In this document: piece after piece, positions 8,131-16,048 of the stretch
Layout of the letters: every line of letters begins with the position of its first letter
Position numbering within the stretch: the first letter of the stretch is position 1
Source: Flavobacteriaceae bacterium
GTDB lineage: Bacteria; Bacteroidota; Bacteroidia; Flavobacteriales; Flavobacteriaceae
DNA length: 64,000 nucleotides
Assembly: GCA_004762155.1 (NCBI GenBank)
Contig: SIHP01000014.1
Coordinates: forward strand, 62,001-126,000
Direction: 5' to 3'
The notes under the pieces: model-generated
What the model saw: the letters and a program-made list of their open reading frames with translations, nothing else
What the model was told of the DNA's origin: nothing
Database searches by the model: none
Made by a program: the position numbers and the translations under genes

Positions 8131-11100
8131 TTACTCTGTAAGATCATCCGATTTCCTATAAATATCCTTCAACTCTTCCACAGTTTCTTCCGATGGATTT
8201 TCCCACATTCCTCTTTGAATGGCTTCTAACATTCGTTCAGACATATCTCTTAACGCCCAAGGATTGTGTTCCTCAATAAATGCTTTGTTATCCTCATCAA
8301 ACAAATAACTATCTGTAATTTGTTCGTACATAAAATCTTCAATTAAATTGGTAGTGGCATCATAAGCAAAAAGATAATCCATAGTGGCAGCCATTTCAAA
8401 AGCACCTTTATAACCATGTTCTTGCATACCTTGCATCCATTTTGGATTCACAACTCTTGAGCGGAATACCTTTAATAATTCCTCTTTTAAAGATTTAACC
8501 TTTGGGTTTTCAGGTCGCGAATGATCTCCAAAATACGTTTCAGGCTGACTTCCTTTTATCGTATTCACAGCAGCCGTCATTCCACCTTGAAACTGATAAT
8601 AATCATCAGAATCTAAAATATCGTGTTCTCTATTATCCTGATTTTGCATTACGACTTCAATATTTGATAATCGCTTTTTAAAGGTTTCGTGAGCCGATTT
8701 TCCACTGTTATTTTTTCCGAAATAAGCATAACCACTCCAATTGATATAAGCTTGTGCTAAATCATTAGAAGTTGTCCAATTTTTACCATCAATTAAACCT
8801 TGTAAACCTGCTCCATAAGCACCCGGTTTTGAACCAAAAATACGATACAAAGCACGTTCATTGGCTTGCTTTTCATCTAAACCTTCTTCTTGCCATTGTT
8901 GTTTTTCCTTTTCAAAACGTTTTTTGATAGGATTTTGTTCTTCTGTTTCATCTAATGAAGCCACTTTTTCAACAGCGGCATTAAATAAAGAGATTAAATC
9001 GGGAAAAGCGTCTCTAAAAAATCCAGAAATACGAAGCATTACATCTACTCGTGGACGTTTTAATTCTAAAGTAGAAAGTACTTTAAAGTCTTTTACTCTT
9101 CGGTTACTTCCTTGCCAAACAGGTTTTACACCAATTAGAGCCAAAGCTTGTGCAATATCATCGCCACTGGTTCGCATTGTAGATGTTCCCCAAACGGATA
9201 GACCAATCGAAGTAGGGTATTCTCCATTTTCTTGTAAATAACGGTCAATAATATTCTGCGCACTTTTTTGTCCTAATTGATAGGCAGCTTCCGAAGGAAC
9301 CGTACGTACATCAACGGAATAAAAATTTCTTCCCGTAGGTAAAATATCTAAACGTCCTCGTGTTGGAGCACCAGAACCACCAGCAGGAATATAGTGTCCG
9401 TTTAAGCCTTTTATTAAATGTGTTATTTCATTACTTGTTTTGTGTAAAACAGGTAAGGTATGTTGTTGTATATAGTTTAATAGTTGATTGGTATGTTGTC
9501 CAATATTTTCAATTACATAATTGTTGAATAATTGCGTAACTAAATTTTTAGCCTTGTTTTCTAATAACTCAACAGCTTGTCCGTATGTTCTGCAGGTAAT
9601 TCCAAAAATATCTTTTTCAAAAGTATCTGAATACGTAACGTTAATCGGGTCAAAATTTAATTGTAAATCTTCGGCTAAACACTGTGTAATTCCTTTTAAA
9701 TTAGCTTGTGGTAAACGATGTAAAGCTACAATTAAATCGATTAACTTTTCTTCTCTAGGTAATTTTCCTAAAATATGTAAACCACCTCTAATTTGAGATT
9801 CTTTTAACTCACATAAATATCCATCAATCACTTCTAATAAAGCATCAATATCTTTTCCATCTTCGTTTAAATCACTCTTTAAATGCGTTTCATTAACAAG
9901 CGTTTCAATCTTTGTTTTAATTAAATCAGCTCTTCTTTTATCAACCAAAGCAGATTCGTAAAACTCATCAATTAATAATTCTAATTTTAATAAATCACCA
10001 TAATTCTCGGCACGTGTCATTGGCGGAATTAAATGGTCTAAAATAATAGCTTGATTTCTTCTTTTAGCTTGTGTTCCTTCTCCCGGGTCGTTAATAATAA
10101 ACGGATAAAAATGTGGAATTGCTCCTAAAATAGCCGAAGGAAAACAAGTTTCCTTACTCAAAGCCACGCTTTTCCCTGGTAACCATTCTAAGTTTCCATG
10201 CTTACCAATATGCACTAAAGCATCGGTTTTAAAACTATGTTGTAACCAAATGTAATACGCCAAATAAGCTGGAGGAGGAGGTAAATCTGGTGAATGATAG
10301 CTGGCTTGTAAATCTAAATTATAACCTCTACTCGGTTGAATACTTACCAATACATTTTCAGAAATAAAACCAGGAATTAAAAAACAACCGTCTTTATAAT
10401 TCGGTGAATTTTTAGGATTTCCCCATTGTGCTTCAACGGTCTCTTTTAGTGTTTTTGAAAGCTGATTGTAATACTCAAAAAATACAGCTTCGTCTAATTT
10501 AATAGCGTGACGTTCGTTTAAGCTATTTATCGTCTCTAAACTATTGGTAACCGAATTGGTTAGTTTATCTATCAGTTCTTGGGTTGTTTTTGGATAATCA
10601 TCAGCTAAAACATACTTCTCATTAGCCAACTGTGCTAAAATTTGCAAAGTGCTTTGTGGTGTATCTAAACCTACACCATTAGCCAAACGACTATTGTTAT
10701 TCGGGTAATTCGGTAAAATTAAAGCGATTTTCTTATCGGCATTCGTTTTCTGCTGTAAGTTAATCCAAGCCTTTGCCATTTCGGCAACAAACTCGCACCC
10801 CTCTATATTAGGAACATAAGAAACCACTTCCGAATCGGTAAGGGCATCTTTTTCTATGGATTCTTTAAAGGATATTACTTTCGATATAATTTTTCCATCT
10901 ACTTCTGGTAAAGCAATATTCATTGCAATATCAGTAGGAGGTAAGCCAAAACTTCCTTCTAACCAACTATCACGATTACAGCTTCCCATAATGGCTTGAA
11001 TCACCGGAACATTAAATACATCGAACAAAGTTTGTGTAGTTTCGTGAAAACCTTGCACACTAAATCCAGTAGTATTAATAATAACTTGTGGCTTTTCTGT

Positions 11101-11877
11101 TTGATGGATTTTCAGTAAATCGAAAATTTGTTGCTGAATATCGTGTTCTCTGTAACCAGCACTCATTAAAAGAACAACCGAAATACTTTTTGCTTCTAAA
11201 GCATCAATAATACTATGAATGGGTGCTAAATTATTAGATAAATAATAACTTCTGTATCCAAAAATTACAACTTGTTTTTTGGCTGTGAATGGTGTTTCTG
11301 AATTATAAATTCCTGTTTTAGGGTGATATAAAAATAAATCAGGAATCGTTTTAATTACATTAGGAGTTACTGTTGTATCCGTAATTCTATTGCTAATTAA
11401 TTGTAAAGATGCTTGGCAATTTTGAAGTCCACCTGCTTGTATGTATTTCCAAATTAAATCAACATCTTTTAGCGGAATGTTAGAAGACTGCATTAACTCT
11501 AAATCGGGTTTATTATCACCAGGTAAAAATACTAATTGAATGTCGTTTTCTTCGCAACATTCCGTAACCGCTTCACATAAATAATTATAGTACGCTTTTC
11601 CGCCTAATAATTTTAAAACTACAATTTTTGCTGATGAGATAACCTCATCAATATATGTATCTATAGTTAGTTCTTGTTTAAAATAACTAAGATTGGCAAA
11701 CCGAAACGTAGGTGCATTTTTTACCGAGTTATGAATTAACTTATACGCGTTATTCATCATAAATAAATCCGAATCTGCCGAAGACAAAAACACAATGTCT
11801 CCTGGAGATTGATCTATATAAAATACGCCTTCATCATTAGGATTCCAGCCACCTGGTATTGTAGATATTAAATGCAC
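8131..11877 (-). CDS. cobN: CobN, large subunit of ATP-dependent cobaltochelatase
   Basis: 1248 residues, the usual CobN length. Family blocks are recognisable: 'HIGKHGNLEWLPGK', 'PTGRNFYSVDVRTVPSEAA', 'YGAGLQGLI' and 'ENPSEETVEEL' at the end. CobN is the tetrapyrrole-binding subunit that inserts cobalt into hydrogenobyrinate a,c-diamide, working with AAA+ and VWA subunits; here the ChlI/ChlD-like protein at 16049-17692 is the obvious partner. CobN-like proteins in Bacteroidota can also be metal-removing (HmuS-type), but the neighbours here (cobW, cbiA, adenosyltransferase) favour cobalt. It is the last gene of the riboswitch-led operon. Confidence 0.92.
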   Translation of the reverse strand: MHLISTIPGGWNPNDEGVFYIDQSPGDIVFLSSADSDLFMMNNAYKLIHNSVKNAPTFRFANLSYFKQELTIDTYIDEVISSAKIVVLKLLGGKAYYNYLCEAVTECCEENDIQLVFLPGDNKPDLELMQSSNIPLKDVDLIWKYIQAGGLQNCQASLQLISNRITDTTVTPNVIKTIPDLFLYHPKTGIYNSETPFTAKKQVVIFGYRSYYLSNNLAPIHSIIDALEAKSISVVLLMSAGYREHDIQQQIFDLLKIHQTEKPQVIINTTGFSVQGFHETTQTLFDVFNVPVIQAIMGSCNRDSWLEGSFGLPPTDIAMNIALPEVDGKIISKVISFKESIEKDALTDSEVVSYVPNIEGCEFVAEMAKAWINLQQKTNADKKIALILPNYPNNNSRLANGVGLDTPQSTLQILAQLANEKYVLADDYPKTTQELIDKLTNSVTNSLETINSLNERHAIKLDEAVFFEYYNQLSKTLKETVEAQWGNPKNSPNYKDGCFLIPGFISENVLVSIQPSRGYNLDLQASYHSPDLPPPPAYLAYYIWLQHSFKTDALVHIGKHGNLEWLPGKSVALSKETCFPSAILGAIPHFYPFIINDPGEGTQAKRRNQAIILDHLIPPMTRAENYGDLLKLELLIDEFYESALVDKRRADLIKTKIETLVNETHLKSDLNEDGKDIDALLEVIDGYLCELKESQIRGGLHILGKLPREEKLIDLIVALHRLPQANLKGITQCLAEDLQLNFDPINVTYSDTFEKDIFGITCRTYGQAVELLENKAKNLVTQLFNNYVIENIGQHTNQLLNYIQQHTLPVLHKTSNEITHLIKGLNGHYIPAGGSGAPTRGRLDILPTGRNFYSVDVRTVPSEAAYQLGQKSAQNIIDRYLQENGEYPTSIGLSVWGTSTMRTSGDDIAQALALIGVKPVWQGSNRRVKDFKVLSTLELKRPRVDVMLRISGFFRDAFPDLISLFNAAVEKVASLDETEEQNPIKKRFEKEKQQWQEEGLDEKQANERALYRIFGSKPGAYGAGLQGLIDGKNWTTSNDLAQAYINWSGYAYFGKNNSGKSAHETFKKRLSNIEVVMQNQDNREHDILDSDDYYQFQGGMTAAVNTIKGSQPETYFGDHSRPENPKVKSLKEELLKVFRSRVVNPKWMQGMQEHGYKGAFEMAATMDYLFAYDATTNLIEDFMYEQITDSYLFDEDNKAFIEEHNPWALRDMSERMLEAIQRGMWENPSEETVEELKDIYRKSDDLTE

Positions 11878-11935
11878 GTTTTTACGTTTTTAAGTTAATG
11901 CTATTAAGAAAGTTTATAAATGTTTTTAATTTTAA

Positions 11936-11968
11936 AGACCTCACAGGTTTTAAAAACCTGTGAGGTCT
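11936..11968. repeat. 33-bp perfect palindrome (copy 1)
   Basis: Arms AGACCTCACAGGTTTT (11936-11951) and AAAACCTGTGAGGTCT (11953-11968) are exact reverse complements around one base. It lies between the start of cobN and the end of the next upstream gene. A second, slightly decayed copy is at 20505-20537. It looks like a REP-type intergenic palindrome; it may also act as an RNA hairpin inside the operon transcript. Confidence 0.85.
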
Positions 11969-12014
11969 AAATCATTTAATATTTCATCACTTTTAAACAA
12001 TCCTTTAGTTTGTA

Positions 12015-12530
12015 TTATGATTCAATATTATTAGAAAGTAAAGCTTCCATTTCTTCATATGGATGTTTCCAACCTAATTGTTCAAAAGGTGTTAGGTTTA
12101 ATTTTTCTGTCATTTCTCTAATAACAGAAGCATTAAAAACAGGATACTCATATTTAAAATAGTTCATTTTCTCTATGTTATAAGTAAGAATACCAATAAT
12201 TTTCCGGTTGTTATTCGTCGAATTAAAGGTTATTTTACCAATTTTTGAACAAAGACTGTCATAATCAACAATTATTTTTTCATACAATAATTGATTATAA
12301 AAATTTTCAATAAACAATTCATGAAGCTTATCAATATTTTTCATTGAAAAACGAGGAATAACAAAAGAAAAAAATGTCTTAGAATTTACAAAAAGCAAAC
12401 ATTTTTTTTTCGCAACATAAAAAACATTTGCATTCCAAGTACCAAGATTGTTTTCATCAACTAAATTGTTGTTTTCAATCTTTTTGTGGATTATTTTCTC
12501 TAGCTTTTTGGTTGTATAAATATTAGTCAT
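12015..12530 (-). CDS. Hypothetical protein, possibly DUF6933 family
   Basis: 171 residues, no signal peptide or membrane segment. The central part (LGTWNANVFYVAKKKCLLF, then 'SKTFFSFVIPRF') and the end (LNLTPFEQLGWKHPYEEM) resemble from memory the DUF6933 family, whose role is unknown; I could not verify this. It is 3 bp downstream of cobW and 137 bp upstream of cobN on the same strand, so it is probably transcribed with the B12 operon, yet nothing in it points to corrinoid or metal chemistry. Low-complexity Asn/Lys-rich composition is the AT-rich codon bias. Confidence 0.6.
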   Translation of the reverse strand: MTNIYTTKKLEKIIHKKIENNNLVDENNLGTWNANVFYVAKKKCLLFVNSKTFFSFVIPRFSMKNIDKLHELFIENFYNQLLYEKIIVDYDSLCSKIGKITFNSTNNNRKIIGILTYNIEKMNYFKYEYPVFNASVIREMTEKLNLTPFEQLGWKHPYEEMEALLSNNIES

Positions 12531-12533
12531 CTC

Positions 12534-13610
12534 TTAATGAGAATGAGAATGTCCGTGGTCGTGACTATGTGAATGAGCGTGCGTAATTATTTCATTGTCT
12601 TTTGTTAATTCTATATTTTTACCAATAACAACCAAATTTGTTTTACGCTCTTCAGTAGCACCCCAAGGTCTTTCGAAATAATAATCGAAACGAGAACCTA
12701 CACCTTGTAAAACCATACGCATTGGTTTATTAGGAATATTTACAAAACCTTTAATTCTATAAATTTCGTGTTGCTCTGTAAGCGCTTTTAAATCCTTCAC
12801 TAAAGTTTTAATATTAGCAGTTTCAGTATGCTCTAATAAAACTGTTTTAATATCATCATTGTGATGGTGATGGTTTCCAGATTTATGGTGCTCTTCGTGA
12901 ATAGAATGACGATTATCTACATCATCTTCCGCAGAAGCCTCAATACCTAATAAAACAGCATTATCTACTTCACCTTTAACTAAAGGTACAATCCTCGTAT
13001 TTGGTCTTGCTTTCTCAGTAACAATTTTAGTTACTTCAGCAAATTTCTCATCATCAATCAAATCTCTTTTACTAACTAATACCAAATCAGCACAGACTAA
13101 TTGGTCTAAAAACAACTCCTCAATAGGTGTTTCGTGGTCTAAAGTATCATCCGCTAAACGTTGCGCTTGTACACGCTCTCTATCGCAAATTTCTCCCGTA
13201 GCAATTCCAACAGCATCAACTACAGTAATTACAGCATCAATAGTAATATGAGGCTTTAAATCTGGCCAGTTTACCGCTTTTACTAAAGGCTTTGGCATCG
13301 ATAAACCAGAGGTTTCTATAACAATATGGTCAATTTCTTCCTTACGCTCTAACAATTGTAACATAGACGGTAAAAACTCCTCTTGCACCGTACAACAGAT
13401 ACATCCGTTTGGCAACTGAATTAAATTACAACCATCATCATCACATTCCGACGATGCAATTAATTGTCCGTCTACATCTACCTCTCCAAATTCATTTACC
13501 AACACCGCAATGCGTTTTCCGTTGGCATTCTTTAGCATATTATGTACTAAAGTTGTTTTTCCTACCCCTAAAAATCCGGTTACTATGGTAATTGGTATTT
13601 TCTTGTTCAT
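12534..13610 (-). CDS. cobW: CobW-type G3E GTPase (metallochaperone)
   Basis: 358 residues. Walker A GFLGVGKTT (residues 12-20), the metal-binding GCICC (CxCC at Cys70-Cys73), the G3E switch/Walker B region (ETSGLSMPKP) and the 'SKRDL' guanine-specificity motif are visible, followed by the CobW C-terminal domain (RIKGFVNI…GVGSRFDYYFERPW). Two histidine-rich stretches, one around residues 235-250 and one at the extreme C-terminus (HSHSHDHGHSHSH), could bind metal. CobW proteins are GTP-dependent metal chaperones; next to cobN this one presumably delivers Co(II) to the late cobaltochelatase. Upstream lies a 535-bp repeat-filled gap. Confidence 0.93.
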   Translation of the reverse strand: MNKKIPITIVTGFLGVGKTTLVHNMLKNANGKRIAVLVNEFGEVDVDGQLIASSECDDDGCNLIQLPNGCICCTVQEEFLPSMLQLLERKEEIDHIVIETSGLSMPKPLVKAVNWPDLKPHITIDAVITVVDAVGIATGEICDRERVQAQRLADDTLDHETPIEELFLDQLVCADLVLVSKRDLIDDEKFAEVTKIVTEKARPNTRIVPLVKGEVDNAVLLGIEASAEDDVDNRHSIHEEHHKSGNHHHHNDDIKTVLLEHTETANIKTLVKDLKALTEQHEIYRIKGFVNIPNKPMRMVLQGVGSRFDYYFERPWGATEERKTNLVVIGKNIELTKDNEIITHAHSHSHDHGHSHSH

Positions 13611-13661
13611 TTTGATATGTTTTAGGTTCTTACTGTTTTATAATTCTACTTTGTTCTTTTT

Positions 13662-13746
13662 GGGCGTTTCCCTATGGGTCGGGCTATACGCTATATCTTT
13701 TTTACCCTTGCGAGATAAAAAAGGATGTCGCTGTTATCCCTAACGC
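13662..13746. repeat. 85-bp imperfect foldback repeat
   Basis: Starts with GGGCGTT and ends with AACGC, so GCGTT (13664-13668) can pair with AACGC (13742-13746). Inside, ATCTTTTTTA (13695-13704) pairs with TAAAAAAGGAT (13716-13726) around the loop CCCTTGCGAGA region. The GC-rich words (GGGTCGGGCTATACGCTAT, GTCGCTGTTATCCC) stand out in AT-rich surroundings. From memory, elements with this GGGCGTT…CGGGCTATCCGCT…ATCCCTAACGC pattern are common between genes in Bacteroidota; their function is not known. Confidence 0.7.
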
Positions 13747-13868
13747 AAAACTTCACTTTCTTTATATTCGTTATTTCACTAAAAGTCTGTTTTATCTTTT
13801 TCTTGATAAAAAGAAACAAAAATCAAGACTTCTGATAAGAACTAAAAAATACTACGGTATCACCAGCC

Positions 13869-13913
13869 AAAGATGAAAAGAACTCGCTCTCGCTCAAACA
13901 GCTTTTCATCTTT
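13869..13913. repeat. Hairpin repeat with conserved 21-base loop (copy 1)
   Basis: A 12-bp perfect stem AAAGATGAAAAG / CTTTTCATCTTT encloses the loop AACTCGCTCTCGCTCAAACAG (21 bases; 13881-13901). Copy 2 at 20371-20409 has the same loop with one change but a different, still complementary stem. Stem change with loop conservation suggests that the folded form matters. Confidence 0.8.
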
Positions 13914-13997
13914 TTTGCCAACACTACTACCTTGATTTCTAAAATTCTTCTAAGTGTGTCGAAAATTAACTTAACTACTTTTAATATTTATTTGTTG

Positions 13998-14129
13998 TCA
14001 CTTCGAGTGAAATTATTTGTAATGCAATGAAAAATAATTTAGTATTGAGAAGTCGCAAATTATTCTCGATACAATTTTTCTTATGATTTCCACTTCGTTC
14101 AATCACAAGAAAAACCACTCGAACTGACA
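13998..14129. repeat. 132-bp element with 14-bp terminal inverted repeats (MITE-like)
   Basis: Ends are TGTCACTTCGAGTG (13998-14011) and CACTCGAACTGACA (14116-14129), reverse complements with one mismatch. Between them are three further hairpins: AAATTATTT/AAATAATTT, GTATTGAGAA/TTCTCGATAC (one mismatch) and TTTTTCTTATGATT/AATCACAAGAAAAA (one mismatch). As RNA it would fold as a closed multi-branched structure. No coding capacity. It could be a non-autonomous mobile repeat or a structured RNA. Confidence 0.75.
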
Positions 14130-14145
14130 TTCGTTAGATTTAACC

Positions 14146-14730
14146 CTAACTTTTTTTCTTCTTTCTCTTATATAAAAACAAGTTCCATTTTTCTTCAGCA
14201 ACACCGTGTTTATCCATTTCTGCTCTTGACATAGTAAAGAATAAATCAGACATTCTGTTTACATAACTCATAATATAATCGTGTACACATTCTGGGTCTT
14301 CTTGCATTAAGGTAACCAAAGTTCTTTCTCCTCTTCGCATTTGTGTTCTACAAACGTGACAAAGTGCAGATATTTCATTACCTCCAGGTAATAAAAAGTA
14401 ATCAGAAGGCGAACTAATTTGACTTTCCATTGCATCCATCCAAACCTCACAAAAATCAGCACCGTCTTTAGGCTCTGGATTCGGATTTTCTTTTTTAGAA
14501 TCAGATGGACGTGCTAAATGTGACATCATATTCATCATATCCTTTTGAATACGATGCAAATTTGGTTGCCATTCGTGGTCGTTTCCTAATTTAGAACGCA
14601 TTAAACCGATAGTAGAATTCACCTCATCTAAGGTTCCAATACATTCAATTCGTGCAGAATTTTTATAAGTTCTTTTCCCCCCAAAAACTCCGGTAGTTCC
14701 TTTGTCTCCTTTTCTTGTATAAATTTTCAT
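14146..14730 (-). CDS. pduO: PduO-type ATP:cob(I)alamin / cobyrinate adenosyltransferase
   Basis: 194 residues. The N-terminal KGDKGTTG (residues 7-14), the 'LDEVNSTIG' helix and the C-terminal 'RTQMRRGERTLV' and 'YVNRMSDLFFTMSR' motifs identify a PduO-type (trimeric five-helix bundle) adenosyltransferase, which transfers the 5'-deoxyadenosyl group of ATP to Co(I). A stretch around residues 78-95 (SDSKKENPNPEPKDGAD) is a longer, charged loop than I expect in the family. It is 3 bp from cbiA, so adenosylation follows a,c-diamidation in both pathway and operon. Confidence 0.92.
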   Translation of the reverse strand: MKIYTRKGDKGTTGVFGGKRTYKNSARIECIGTLDEVNSTIGLMRSKLGNDHEWQPNLHRIQKDMMNMMSHLARPSDSKKENPNPEPKDGADFCEVWMDAMESQISSPSDYFLLPGGNEISALCHVCRTQMRRGERTLVTLMQEDPECVHDYIMSYVNRMSDLFFTMSRAEMDKHGVAEEKWNLFLYKRKKKKS

Positions 14731-14733
14731 AAG

Positions 14734-16044
14734 TTAATCGTTTATTTGGTTAATCAATTGTAATAATTTTTCTGATGTACCAAAATAGTGATGTACATAA
14801 GAACCCATTACCTTATTTTTTTTATGAATTTTAGTGGTGGTTTCACCACCTCTTGCATTTGTAATTGTTGCTTCAATTGTTGTTTCATTATCGTTTACTA
14901 AACTTGAATAATGAAATTCATGTCCTTTAAAAACAGTTTCACCTATGGTAGATGTTCTATAACCCAAGTGCAACTTTTTATGGGCTATTGACGTTTCAAA
15001 ATCGAAATGATTTACCATTTCAAAAGCTTCGTAGTCTTTATCTATAATAGCTTTTCCTAAATACATCATTCCTCCACATTCAGCATATATCTGACCATTG
15101 TTTTGCCCAAAGTCTTTAATACTTTTAAGCATTGCTGTGTTAGCAGACAATTCTTTTGCATACATTTCAGGGTATCCACCAGCTAAATAGATAAAATCAC
15201 AATGAGGCAATACAGTATCGTGTATAGGACTAAAGTAAATCACTTCTCCTAAAGCTTCCATTGCCGAAATATTCTGCGGATATATAAAGTTAAAAGCCAT
15301 GTCTTTAGCAACAGCAAATCGTATGTTCTTGTTTACTGATGTTTTTTCTTCTGAAATAACTTTCGTTTCCACTTCTTTTGAAGCTTCTAAAATAGCTTTC
15401 CAATCCACTGTTTTGTCTAAAGCAATGGCAATCTCATGAATAAGAGCGTCAAACTTTTCAATTTCTTGAATATTCAAGCCTAAATGTCTTGACGGAATTT
15501 CAATATTTTTTAAGTTCGATAAATACCCAAAGCAAGGCACCTTAATATCGTCGCAAGCTTCTTTAAGCATTCCGTAATGTCTTTCCGAACCTACACGGTT
15601 AAATACAACACCCATTATGGCAACATCTTTATCAAAATTCACAAAACCTTGAATCAATGGCGCAACAGAATAGGCAACCGCTTTGGCATCAATCACCATT
15701 AAAACAGGTGTTTTTAATTTCTTAGCCATTTCAGCAGTACTGCCTTTATCTTTTTGAGCACCATCAAACAACCCCATTACACCTTCAATACAATTAACCT
15801 GAGCATCTTTACCATAATGATGTAAATACGCGTTGATTTCATCTTCCGACATCATAAATAAATCGAGATTTACACCAACTTTTTTACACGCCAATTGATG
15901 AAACTTTGGGTCAATATAATCGGGTCCAACTTTAAAAGGTTGTACCACAATATTTTTACGTTTCAATAAACGCAACAAACCTAAAGTAAGCGTGGTTTTA
16001 CCTGCATTACTGCTTGGTGCCGATATGATGAGTTGTTTAGTCAA
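14734..16044 (-). CDS. cbiA: Cobyrinate a,c-diamide synthase
   Basis: 436 residues in the usual two-domain layout. Residues 1-~230 are a P-loop synthetase domain with Walker A 'SSNAGKTTL'; residues ~245-436 are a class-I glutamine amidotransferase-like domain with the nucleophile in ECGGMMYLG (Cys323) and a conserved His-containing end (GSYVHHYFG). The enzyme amidates the a and c carboxylates of cobyrinate using glutamine and ATP. Genes on either side (chelatase ATPase 4 bp upstream, adenosyltransferase 3 bp downstream) make this a tight sub-operon. Confidence 0.94.
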   Translation of the reverse strand: MTKQLIISAPSSNAGKTTLTLGLLRLLKRKNIVVQPFKVGPDYIDPKFHQLACKKVGVNLDLFMMSEDEINAYLHHYGKDAQVNCIEGVMGLFDGAQKDKGSTAEMAKKLKTPVLMVIDAKAVAYSVAPLIQGFVNFDKDVAIMGVVFNRVGSERHYGMLKEACDDIKVPCFGYLSNLKNIEIPSRHLGLNIQEIEKFDALIHEIAIALDKTVDWKAILEASKEVETKVISEEKTSVNKNIRFAVAKDMAFNFIYPQNISAMEALGEVIYFSPIHDTVLPHCDFIYLAGGYPEMYAKELSANTAMLKSIKDFGQNNGQIYAECGGMMYLGKAIIDKDYEAFEMVNHFDFETSIAHKKLHLGYRTSTIGETVFKGHEFHYSSLVNDNETTIEATITNARGGETTTKIHKKNKVMGSYVHHYFGTSEKLLQLINQIND

Positions 16045-16048
16045 AATA

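Larger units (their letters stand above)
13611..14145. other. 535-bp non-coding gap packed with structured repeats
   Basis: No credible gene: open frames here (for example plus-strand 13510-13743) have no recognisable protein features and run through foldback DNA. The gap holds, in order, an 85-bp imperfect foldback (13662-13746), a small hairpin CTTGAT/ATCAAG (13802-13827), a 12-bp-stem hairpin (13869-13913) and a 132-bp element with terminal inverted repeats (13998-14129). It interrupts the B12 operon between the adenosyltransferase gene and cobW. Confidence 0.8.

Noticed and set aside
8122-8137. AGAGTAA/TTACTCT inverted repeat between DUF72 and cobN
   Set aside because: Two-base loop, no T run, and it overlaps the cobN stop codon; not a convincing terminator.
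8131-11877. CobN as an HmuS-type heme dechelatase
   Set aside because: Flanking cobW, adenosyltransferase, cbiA and ChlID genes and no hmu genes favour a cobalt role; kept only as an alternative.
13510-13743. Plus-strand open frame running into the 535-bp gap
   Set aside because: Half is antisense to cobW, the other half is foldback repeat; no protein family signal.
11936-14129. CRISPR array
   Set aside because: The repeats are palindromic, of different types, and not regularly spaced with unique spacers; no cas genes are present.
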